From Acidobacteriota bacterium (GTDB lineage: Bacteria > Acidobacteriota > Blastocatellia > Pyrinomonadales > Pyrinomonadaceae), in NCBI GenBank assembly GCA_016715115.1, contig JADKBM010000016.1:1619218-1683217 (forward strand): a stretch of 64,000 nucleotides of DNA, in the 5' to 3' direction. Below, in pieces: positions 46,353 through 53,772 of the stretch. Position 1 is the first letter of the stretch. Each line of letters opens with the position of its first letter. The position numbers and the translations under genes were made by a program. The notes under the pieces were generated by a model. The model had not been told where the DNA came from. It ran no database searches and saw nothing but the letters and a program-made list of their open reading frames with translations.

Positions 46353-47426
46353 ATGAGTTTCGCGGAAACGATATTTATGACGGGATTCCCCGGTTTCATC
46401 GCCGGAAGACTCGTTGAGCGTCTTGCAACGCCTGAAACGCAGTTTTTTCTGCTTGTTCAGCCGGCCTTCGTTGACAAGGCAAAACAGGATGTCGACCGCA
46501 TCGCCTCGAAAATGGGCGTCGCGCTTGAGAACTTCGTTCTTTTTGAAGGCGACATCACGGCCGAGAACCTGGGAATCTCCGGCGAAGATCTCGAAATCGT
46601 CCAGAGGGAAACGACGGATGTCTTTCATCTCGCGGCGATCTACGATCTTGCGGTCAAGAAAGAACCGGCGTTTCGAGTGAACGTCGACGGCACGAAGCAC
46701 GTCAACGACCTTGTGCGCTCGCTTCCTAATCTTCGCCGGTATAACTACATTTCTACGTGCTACGTTGCAGGCAAGCGACGCGGAGAGATCCTTGAATCCG
46801 AACTTGCTCACGATGCCGGATTCAGAAACTACTACGAAGAAACCAAATACCTTGCCGAACTCGAAGTCGAAAGTTTGAAAGAAGAACTTCCGGTGACTGT
46901 TTTTCGGCCATCGGTCGTCGTCGGAGACTCAAAGACCGGTGAGACCGCCAAGTACGACGGGATCTATTACGTCATCTTCTACTACAAAAAGGCGGCGTCG
47001 TTGCTGCGGTTCGTGAATGTCGGTAACAAGAACGTCAGACTCAACCTTGTGCCGGTAGATTTCGTTGTCGAGGGAATCGCGGCGCTGTCCAAGGATCCGA
47101 AGGCGATCGGGAAGACGATCGCGCTTGCCGATCCGAATCCGCTATCGACCGCTGGGATCTGCGACTCGATCGCCGAAGCGCTGACCGGAAAGAAGACGGT
47201 TATGACACCGCCCGCATCGTTGATCGAATGGTCGCTCAATCTCAGCATTTCGCCGGCGATCACCGGACTTCCCCATTACGGCGTGCCGTATTTCTTTCTT
47301 GAGCAAACATACGATACGCGCGAGTCCGAAGCGTTGCTCGCCGCCCACGGCGTGCGTTGCCCCGGTTTTGGAGAGTACGCCCGCAACCTCGTCAAGTTCA
47401 CCGACGAGCATCCGAAACTCGACTAG
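46353..47426 (+). CDS. SDR-family oxidoreductase, fatty acyl/thioester reductase-like
   Basis: The 357-residue protein has the Rossmann motif MTGFPGFIAGRL. A dinucleotide-binding layout follows, with FHLAAIYDLAVKKEPAFRVN, the YNYISTCYVAG stretch, then YYEETKYLAE (YxxxK). This pattern is shared with NAD-dependent epimerases and thioester reductase domains. The start is ATG 46353. The substrate is not known. Confidence 0.75.
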   Translation: MSFAETIFMTGFPGFIAGRLVERLATPETQFFLLVQPAFVDKAKQDVDRIASKMGVALENFVLFEGDITAENLGISGEDLEIVQRETTDVFHLAAIYDLAVKKEPAFRVNVDGTKHVNDLVRSLPNLRRYNYISTCYVAGKRRGEILESELAHDAGFRNYYEETKYLAELEVESLKEELPVTVFRPSVVVGDSKTGETAKYDGIYYVIFYYKKAASLLRFVNVGNKNVRLNLVPVDFVVEGIAALSKDPKAIGKTIALADPNPLSTAGICDSIAEALTGKKTVMTPPASLIEWSLNLSISPAITGLPHYGVPYFFLEQTYDTRESEALLAAHGVRCPGFGEYARNLVKFTDEHPKLD

Positions 47427-47499
47427 GCCCGGCGATCGTGCAAATTTTCCGGCGTCGAGCGCATCATAACCACAGACGTTACTGAGATTCCCGAGGTCG

Positions 47500-48645
47500 A
47501 TGCTTTTGCAAATTCCAAAACTGGCGATTCTATTGATTGCGCTTGCGGTGTCTTTCGCTTCGAGCGCAGGTGCGCAGTCGGGTCGATTCGTGGAGCGTCC
47601 GACACCGACGCCGACGCCCGTTGCGACGCCGACACCGCCGGACGACCAAAACCTGCGTGTTGAAACTGAAGAGATCAAGGTCAACATTTCTGCGTTTGAC
47701 GAACGCGGCCGATTTTACGCCGGAGTCGGGAACGACGACGTCGTGATCAGCGAAGACAACGTCCTTCATCAGCCGACCAGCATTCGCCGAATGCCGGCTA
47801 GCGTTTTGATTCTGCTCGACACCGGTGGCGAGGACCGCGTCGCCAAAGACTACAAAACGACGCGCAACACCGCCAAAATGTTGATCGAGAATCTTGCGCC
47901 CGACGATTCGGTGGCCCTGCTCGAAGTCAACGACGCGGCGCGGATAATCGCCGAATGGACAAACGACAAGAAGCAACTTTATACGGTACTCGATAAGGAA
48001 CTCAAATTCGGCAAACAGTCGAAATTCGTCGAAGCGCTGCAACTCGCGGTCGATTTTTTCCAGAAGTCGGGGTCGGAAAACTGCCACCTCGTTTTGATAA
48101 CGGACGGCCTCGACAGTTCAACCACCGACGCCGAGCGCAACGCCGCCATCCTTCGTGTCCTGACGACCGACATCAACGTTCACGTCTTCAGTTACACCCG
48201 CCTCGAACTCGATGTCGTCAAGGAACGCAAGAGTTCAATGGTCCGCCGCGGCGGCGCGCCGCGAACCCAGCTGCCGCCGGGGGCAGACATCCCTGTCAAC
48301 GGAACGACAAAAACTTACCCGACGGTGACGATCAACACCGACCGCGAGATGATGAAAAAGATCAAACAGCGCGGCGAGCAGCTCGAAAAGAGCGAAAAGG
48401 CTCTGAACGAGCTTTCGGAAAACACGAACGGAATTTTCTTTTTGCCGGTCTCGATCGACGAAATGCTCTCCAAAACCGCATACCTTGCTCGCAACATCGA
48501 CGCGCAATATGTGGTCACATACACGCCAAAACGTCCGCTCGCCCAGGCTGGCGCCGGAGAGGTCCGCGTCATCACCATCACGTCGAAGCGAAGCGGTCTT
48601 GAAATCCTCGGACGCCGCAAGTTGGCTATCATCAAAAATCCCTGA
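47500..48645 (+). CDS. Exported VWFA-related domain protein
   Basis: The 381-residue protein has a signal peptide (LLIALAVSFASSAGAQ) and a Thr-Pro linker (ERPTPTPTPVATPTPP). A VWA domain follows of the type called VWFA-related in Acidobacteria. The MIDAS loop is LILLDTGGE in place of DxSxS, so metal binding may be altered. A later TDG in LITDGLDSST remains. A coiled stretch (EQLEKSEKALNELSENTN) separates the domain from the C terminus. Confidence 0.8.
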   Translation: MLLQIPKLAILLIALAVSFASSAGAQSGRFVERPTPTPTPVATPTPPDDQNLRVETEEIKVNISAFDERGRFYAGVGNDDVVISEDNVLHQPTSIRRMPASVLILLDTGGEDRVAKDYKTTRNTAKMLIENLAPDDSVALLEVNDAARIIAEWTNDKKQLYTVLDKELKFGKQSKFVEALQLAVDFFQKSGSENCHLVLITDGLDSSTTDAERNAAILRVLTTDINVHVFSYTRLELDVVKERKSSMVRRGGAPRTQLPPGADIPVNGTTKTYPTVTINTDREMMKKIKQRGEQLEKSEKALNELSENTNGIFFLPVSIDEMLSKTAYLARNIDAQYVVTYTPKRPLAQAGAGEVRVITITSKRSGLEILGRRKLAIIKNP

Positions 48646-48755
48646 AGCGTTTCCCTACCCAAACGGGTGGCGATTTAACTGATTTTCTCAGGTAATATCG
48701 ACGGTATTGCGTAATCAATAAGCGTAATCGACTAATAACCAAGGAGATATTTTCA

Positions 48756-49124
48756 ATGAGATCAATCGTTAAACTGATGCTTGTCAGTGTTTTTGCGCTT
48801 TCTCTTGCATTTGGGTTTTCAGCGTGCGGTGGAACGGCGACAACGGATAAGAAGCCGACCGACACCAAACCCGCGGATGTCGCTGCGACCGACTCGGTCG
48901 GCGTTCCGGAATGCGACGAATACATCAAGAAGTACGAAATGTGCTTGAACAACAAGGTGCCTGAAGCGGCGCGTGCGAGTTTGAAGACATCGTTCGAGAC
49001 GACCCGCAAAGCTTGGAAAGACGCTGCCGCTACGCCGCAAGGAAAGAGCGCGCTTGCGACCGGCTGCAAAACCGCCCTTGAAACCGCGAAGAGCTCGATG
49101 ACGGCCTACGGCTGCGAGTGGTAA
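48756..49124 (+). CDS. Small lipoprotein with a CX9C motif
   Basis: The 122-residue product starts at ATG 48756 with AAGGAGAT upstream. The lipobox is LSLAFGFSAC. A Thr/Asp/Pro-rich linker follows, then an alpha-helical domain with VPECDEYIKKYEMCLN, where the two cysteines are nine residues apart, and a second pair (GCKTALETAKSSMTAYGC). The layout suggests a disulfide-bonded helical hairpin. The role is unknown. Confidence 0.65.
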   Translation: MRSIVKLMLVSVFALSLAFGFSACGGTATTDKKPTDTKPADVAATDSVGVPECDEYIKKYEMCLNNKVPEAARASLKTSFETTRKAWKDAAATPQGKSALATGCKTALETAKSSMTAYGCEW

Positions 49125-49536
49125 TCGATCCTACCCCCGACTTCGAAACGGCCGTGTGGTCGAAAGATGAATGCTCACTGCAGTCCTGATATGTCCGCCG
49201 TCGGCGGCCGTTTCGAATCCCGATTCAACCCTTAATAATATTGAACAGAATCGCGTAGCCGGTCTTCGCGCCAACGTGGCTTCGATAGCCGCGGTTGGGA
49301 TTTCTCGGAATTCGCCTCTACTGCGCAATTCGGGTTCACGCGTTCAGCGTTAGAGGCAACTATTTTCCATCACGAACCTGATCCTTGCTCCGGACCGACC
49401 CAAACATTCCCTCGCGTCGGCCGTTCCTGACCGACCATTTGCAGACCAGCAAAAATTTCCATTGAATCCGAATTTCAATAAGACAACTTGACAGCTCTTA
49501 GAATTAGAATTATTCTAAATCTAACTTTTGATCGAA
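49125..49536. other. Gap before perR
   Basis: There is no convincing coding frame in this 412-bp gap. It contains a 13-bp perfect inverted repeat (TTCGAAACGGCCG at 49142-49154 and CGGCCGTTTCGAA at 49205-49217) with a 50-nt loop, and the PerR box at 49504-49518. Confidence 0.5.
49504..49518 (+). promoter_or_regulatory. PerR/Fur-type operator
   Basis: The site is the perfect 7-1-7 palindrome TTAGAATTATTCTAA, close to the PerR consensus TTATAATNATTATAA. A partial extra half-site TTAGAAT lies just upstream. The box lies 20-45 bp before the possible perR start codons, so PerR probably represses itself and the downstream peroxiredoxin gene. Confidence 0.75.
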
Positions 49537-49548
49537 ATGATTATGGTA

Positions 49549-49944
49549 ATGAACATCCAAGAGTTAGGTTTGACCAAACAACGCGAAGTTGTTTTGCAGG
49601 TTATTCGCGACGCTGACGAGCATTTGACGGCGAACGATGTTTTCGAGCGTTCGAAGGGGCTTTTGCCGACGATCAGTTTCGCGACTGTTTACAACTCGCT
49701 GCGGTTTTTGAAGGACGCGGGGCATATCGCGGAAATACAGTTTGGAAACGGCGCAAGCCGGTTCGACAAAAAGATCACGAGGCACGATCACGCGATCTGC
49801 AACAAATGCGGAAAGCTCGTCGACCTCGATCTCGATTTTCCATCGGACCTTGTCCGGACTGCGGCGGAGGCTTCGCATTTCAAGCCGGAATCTTTGGAGT
49901 TCACGCTCCGCGGGATTTGTCCCGACTGCGTTCTTGCTTCATAG
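49549..49944 (+). CDS. perR: Fur-family peroxide regulator PerR
   Basis: The 131-residue protein has a winged helix (VYNSLRFLKDAGHI), the regulatory metal site residues in RFDKKITRHDHAIC (Asp and two His as in PerR), and structural zinc pairs CNKCG and CPDC. ATG 49549 is the likely start. ATG 49537 and 49543 are in frame. The peroxiredoxin gene follows 60 bp later, a classical PerR target. A Fur function cannot be excluded from sequence. Confidence 0.85.
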   Translation: MNIQELGLTKQREVVLQVIRDADEHLTANDVFERSKGLLPTISFATVYNSLRFLKDAGHIAEIQFGNGASRFDKKITRHDHAICNKCGKLVDLDLDFPSDLVRTAAEASHFKPESLEFTLRGICPDCVLAS

Positions 49945-50004
49945 ATCATTTCCGACGAAAAGTTAGCAAAAAGATAATTAGAACAATAGGGAGATAAAGA
50001 AATT

Positions 50005-50592
50005 ATGTCATCAGCAACTGGTACTGCAACGGAAAATGTAAATGAAGTGGCGTTTGCCAAAGTCGGAAAGCCGGCGCCGGATTTCAATCTGCCGTCGACG
50101 AAGAACCTCGAAACGTTGAAGGAAAACGTCAAGCTTTCGGATTACAAGGGGAAATGGTTGATCCTGATGTTTTATCCGCTTGATTTCACCTTCGTGTGTC
50201 CGACCGAACTGACGGCGTTCTCGGATCGCCTCGATGAGATCAACGGCGTCGGCGCCGAAGTCATCGGCATCTCGACGGACTCGGTCCACTCGCACCGCGC
50301 CTGGATCAAGACGCCGCGCGACCAGAACGGTATCGAGGGACTTCGTTATCCGCTCGCATCGGACGTCGCCGGCCGCCTCGCCGCGAAGTACAACATTCTC
50401 GTCGAAGAAGCGAATATCGCGCTTCGCGGACTGTTCATCATCAATCCGGACGGCGTTCTTCAGTATTCGGTCGTTCACGATCTGAACATCGGACGCTCGG
50501 TCGACGAAACGCTCCGCGTTCTGCAGGGTCTTCAGACGGGCGGACTGTGCGCCGCCAACTGGTCGCCGGGACAAGCGAATTTGAAAGTCTGA
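50005..50592 (+). CDS. ahpC: 2-Cys peroxiredoxin (AhpC-type)
   Basis: The 195-residue protein has the peroxidatic Cys65 in TFVCPTEL and the resolving Cys182 in GGLCAANW. The PxxxT/SxxC fold is standard, with DFNLPST and YPLDFTFVCP. It reduces hydroperoxides. It lies after perR with no own box visible, so it is likely transcribed with it. Confidence 0.93.
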   Translation: MSSATGTATENVNEVAFAKVGKPAPDFNLPSTKNLETLKENVKLSDYKGKWLILMFYPLDFTFVCPTELTAFSDRLDEINGVGAEVIGISTDSVHSHRAWIKTPRDQNGIEGLRYPLASDVAGRLAAKYNILVEEANIALRGLFIINPDGVLQYSVVHDLNIGRSVDETLRVLQGLQTGGLCAANWSPGQANLKV

Positions 50593-50597
50593 TTGTT

Positions 50598-50680
50598 GAG
50601 GTGATTTGGGATTGGCGATTTGGGATTTCGGATTTCTTTCGACCGGAGAAATCCGAAATCACAAATCCCAAATCCGAAAA
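50598..50680 (+). repeat. GGATTT-type heptamer stem-loop, copy 6
   Basis: The left arm reads GATTTGGGATTTCGGATTTCT. A 9-bp loop follows and the right arm is AGAAATCCGAAATC then ACAAATCCCAAATCCG. Fourteen bases of the inner arms pair perfectly. It precedes the TlpA-like gene by 9 bp. Confidence 0.75.
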
Positions 50681-50688
50681 CAAAAGTT

Positions 50689-51165
50689 ATGCCAATGAGA
50701 ATCGGAGACGCGCTGCCGAATTTTGAGGGCGCGACGGATTGGATCGGCGGAACGCAAAGCGATGCCGAAATTCTTGTGAACGGACAGCCGACGCTGGTTT
50801 ACTTCTGGGCGACGAGCTGCGGCATCTGCAAGGAAAATATGCCGAAGCTCAAAGAATTGAAAGCCAAGTACGCGGACAATGGCCTGCGCGCCGTCGCGAT
50901 CCATATGCCGCGTTACGAAGCCGACACGAATTTGGAAACCGTAAAATCAACGATCGCCGAACATTCGATCGACGATATCTGCGCGGTCGATAATCTGCAC
51001 AAGTTGAAGGATGTTTTCCAGAACGAGCAAGGGTGGGTTCCGGTCTATTATCTCTTCGACTCCGAAGGAAAACTCAAGTCCCGCGCCGCGGGCGAGTTCG
51101 GAGTCGGAGTGCTGACCGGTGCGCTTGAGAAGATGTTCCCAAGCGCGCGGGAAGCCGGAGCTTAG
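50689..51165 (+). CDS. TlpA-like thiol-disulfide protein
   Basis: The 158-residue protein has no signal peptide from ATG 50689. It has a thioredoxin-fold domain with FWATSCGIC (CxxC = CGIC), GIHMPRYEAD-type second part (AIHMPRYEADTNLE) and cis-Pro VPVYYLFD. It lies 90 bp after the peroxiredoxin gene and may serve as its reductant. This role is inferred from position. Confidence 0.82.
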   Translation: MPMRIGDALPNFEGATDWIGGTQSDAEILVNGQPTLVYFWATSCGICKENMPKLKELKAKYADNGLRAVAIHMPRYEADTNLETVKSTIAEHSIDDICAVDNLHKLKDVFQNEQGWVPVYYLFDSEGKLKSRAAGEFGVGVLTGALEKMFPSAREAGA

Positions 51166-51317
51166 GATCAAGCCGAATGAAACGCAGTTTCGCCCCGAAA
51201 CCTGATTCAGGTTCCGGGGCGAACGCCGTTTATGTGTCTAACGGATGGCATCTGCGATGGCCATTAACCGAGGGCACGATTCGCTCGCTATTTCGAACGG
51301 AAAGCGATTTGAGATGA

Positions 51318-52001
51318 GTGTCCGGAGGTTGTCGACTTGGTAATTCGCCCCTTTTGCAGCAGGTAAGCGAAAAACTCATCTCGCTCGGCGAAGGCGTGAC
51401 GCAGAAACAGGTCGACGACTTCAAATATCAGATCAATCAGGTCAAGGACAAACTCGCCGTGCTCGGCGGAACCAAGGATCCGCGCGTTCTCAATCTTTCG
51501 GGCACGGCGGACGAACTGAAGATCCTTGACGGATGCGAGTGGTTTGTCCGGCAGGTCGCGGCCGTCTTCAATATGTCGACCGCGAAACTGAAACTGGCGG
51601 TCGACACCTCGCGCGCGAATACCGAGTCGATGATGAACGACGATCTTGAGTCGCTCGAAGGAGACCTTGTTCGGATCATCGAAGCCGAGAACGCGGCGTT
51701 TCTCGATCGCTATTCGTATCTCGGCGAAGTCAATATCGAGTTCTCGTACCCGATCATGCACCGCAAGGACGAAAAGCAGCAGGCGCTGATCGCCAAGCAG
51801 CAGACCGGAAACCAACCCTGGGCGTCGATCAACGAAGCCCGTACCCGCACGGGAGAGAAACCGCTCGACACAAACAAGTTCCCGTTCGCCGACGAACCTA
51901 TCATCAACACGAAGGACGGTCCGCTTCCGATGAGCATCTGGCAAACCCGCGTTTCAGCCGAAGACAATCAGCCGGACCAAACATCCGTCGCATCCGACTG
52001 A
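51318..52001 (+). pseudogene. Truncated phage portal protein remnant
   Basis: The 227-codon frame resembles the C-terminal third of HK97-type portal proteins. The pattern is LKILDGCEWFVRQVAAVF, then NMSTAKLKL, then INEARTRTGEKPL, where portals usually have an INEvR-x-GL-type motif. The N-terminal part of the family is missing and no other phage gene lies nearby. The start shown is simply the first in-frame start. I read it as a decayed prophage fragment. Confidence 0.6.
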
Positions 52002-52037
52002 GTATGGCGGCAAAATTACGATGACGCAAGAAAGTTG

Positions 52038-52066
52038 TTGACACGCGGAACCGGCTTGTGATAGTT
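52038..52066 (+). promoter_or_regulatory. Candidate promoter for the structured RNA
   Basis: TTGACA at 52038-52043, a 17-bp spacer, then ATAGTT at 52061-52066. The -35 is perfect and the -10 is weak. A transcript from about 52073 would run to the terminator at 52331. Confidence 0.5.
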
Positions 52067-52072
52067 TTCACT

Positions 52073-52331
52073 TAATTCAGACTGAAACAGAATCGTCGTC
52101 GGGAAACGACGGTTCGCCGGATTCGAAACAGTTGTTGCCGAATCCGAAAAGAAGATCCAAAGGCGCATAGCGCGAAGGATCGGTCACTTTGCGAGGTGTT
52201 TGGTGTTCAGTCGCTCCTACAACCCATTGAAGTATTGCGAACCTTCCACGGTTTCAGCCATCGGCCCGCAAGCCAGTCACAACGAGTTTCAGAAAAGCGG
52301 CAGGACGCCAATCGCGTCGGGCCGCTTTTTT
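52073..52331 (+). ncRNA. Candidate structured non-coding RNA
   Basis: No coding frame explains this roughly 260-nt stretch between the promoter and a strong terminator. It holds three strong hairpins. Hairpin 1 is CGTCGT/ACGACG (52094-52099, 52106-52111). Hairpin 2 is CGGATTCG/CGAATCCG (52118-52125, 52139-52146). Hairpin 3 is GATCC/GGATC with an inner GCGC/GCGC (52154-52181). I do not recognise a named family: it lacks tmRNA, SRP and RNase P hallmarks. It could also be a leader RNA, but the terminator argues for a stand-alone transcript. Confidence 0.4.
52294..52331 (+). terminator. Strong intrinsic terminator
   Basis: AAAGCGGC pairs with GCCGCTTT, and inner GACGC pairs with GCGTC. A run of six T follows. 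Confidence 0.85.
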
Positions 52332-52359
52332 CATTGATCTTTGCAATACATGAAATAGA

Positions 52360-52397
52360 AAATCCCGGACGGTAGCGCTAACTACCGTCCGGGATTT
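52360..52397. terminator. Perfect 16-bp stem hairpin
   Basis: AAATCCCGGACGGTAG, a 6-nt loop CGCTAA, and CTACCGTCCGGGATTT form a perfect stem with A/T-rich ends. It may end transcription from both sides. It lies 29 bp after the terminator of the candidate RNA and before the FG-GAP gene. Confidence 0.65.
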
Positions 52398-52582
52398 CAG
52401 GTTTATCAGTGAAACGGAACGTCCCAAAGATGCACCACTACAACCCGCATTTTAGGACATTCCGTTTCCCGAATCAAATAGTCAAGACCAACAGAAAGTT
52501 GGTGAACGGATGATTGACCTTTCGCAAACACCGCGTCGATCTCTCCGATCCCCCGTTGGTCACACATCACACGGTGACGATT

Positions 52583-53704
52583 ATGAAAAAGAAACATATT
52601 TCCCGGCGAAATACCTGTCGCACAAACGGCCGAGGCCCGACCGGTTCGGACAAACCGAAAACAAGCCAAATCGAGATGCGAAACGCAAAGCGGGCATTGA
52701 TCGTACTTGCCTTGCTGGTCGTTTCGACATTCGGCATCGGCTCGATCGCGACATGGCGCAGTGCGCGATCCGTCACGGCGGCGATGCCGACCGGCACGCC
52801 CCCCTCGATGCCCGCAAACAGACCGGCCCGCGAATACGTTTATGCCGGGAGCGCGCTTCTTTCGACCGTTGAACCGTTTTACGAAGCGCCGTCCGACCTC
52901 GCTGTCTGGCGACCGTCCAGCGGCACCTGGTATATCCTCAATTCCGTCTCGCAACAGACAACGTCCCAACAGTGGGGAGTCTCTACCGACAAGGAGGCGC
53001 CGGGCGATTACGACGGAGACGGCAAGACGGATTTTTGCGTCTTTCGCGGATCGACCGGCACCTGGTACATCATCTACAGCTCAAACGGAGCAAGCGCCTA
53101 TCCCGCCTACGGAACCAACGGCGACCTTCCCGCAATCGGCGATTATGACGGTGACGGCAAATCGGATATCGCGGTCTGGCGTCCTTCGAATCAGACATGG
53201 TATGTCCTGAAATCCTCAAACGGCGCCTCGATCTCGCAGCAGTTTGGAACCGCAAACGACGTTCCGGTTCCGGCCGACTTTGACGGCGACGGAAAAGCCG
53301 ATTACGCGATCTGGCGTAAATCGAGCGCGACTTTCTGGGTTCTGCAATCAAGCAACGGGCAAAACGCCTCCTATTCGATCGGCGCGAACGGCGACACGCC
53401 CGTCGTCGCGGATTACGACGGCGACGGGAAGGCTGATTGTGCAACTTGGCGTTCAAGCGATACGGTTTGGCGCATTCGGTACAGTTCGGACGGCAGCATC
53501 GCGACGCCGCAGTGGGGCGTCGGCAGCGATGTCGTCGTTCCCGCCCGTTACGTCGACTCGTTCGACACCGATTCAAAGGCGGACATCGCGGTCTGGAGGC
53601 CGTCAACCGGCGTCTGGTACATAAAACGCTCGTCGGACGGAACAATGCGCGCTCAGACCTTCGGGCTGAGCGGCGACATCCCCGTCCCGGCAAACTGGCG
53701 TTAG
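52583..53704 (+). CDS. Exported FG-GAP/VCBS repeat protein
   Basis: The product (373 residues from ATG 52583, 342 from ATG 52676) has a membrane/signal segment (KRALIVLALLVVSTFGIGSI). A beta-propeller-like row of about seven repeats follows, each with a calcium-loop motif such as DYDGDGKSDIAVWRP or DFDGDGKADYAIWRK. Such FG-GAP domains bind Ca2+ and occur in surface proteins and in the SpvB part of Tc toxins. It ends 68 bp before the Rhs gene, so it may be an Rhs partner. Neither start has a good Shine-Dalgarno sequence. Confidence 0.7.
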   Translation: MKKKHISRRNTCRTNGRGPTGSDKPKTSQIEMRNAKRALIVLALLVVSTFGIGSIATWRSARSVTAAMPTGTPPSMPANRPAREYVYAGSALLSTVEPFYEAPSDLAVWRPSSGTWYILNSVSQQTTSQQWGVSTDKEAPGDYDGDGKTDFCVFRGSTGTWYIIYSSNGASAYPAYGTNGDLPAIGDYDGDGKSDIAVWRPSNQTWYVLKSSNGASISQQFGTANDVPVPADFDGDGKADYAIWRKSSATFWVLQSSNGQNASYSIGANGDTPVVADYDGDGKADCATWRSSDTVWRIRYSSDGSIATPQWGVGSDVVVPARYVDSFDTDSKADIAVWRPSTGVWYIKRSSDGTMRAQTFGLSGDIPVPANWR

Positions 53705-53772
53705 ACAGGAATCGATCGATCTCACGACCAATTCCAAATCGGTACTGGCTCAGGACTTACGAGGTTAAGAAA

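Noticed and set aside
53437..53772. Longer N terminus for the Rhs protein
   Set aside because: It overlaps the FG-GAP gene out of frame and is Arg-rich shadow sequence. The ATG at 53773 has a signal-anchor behind it.
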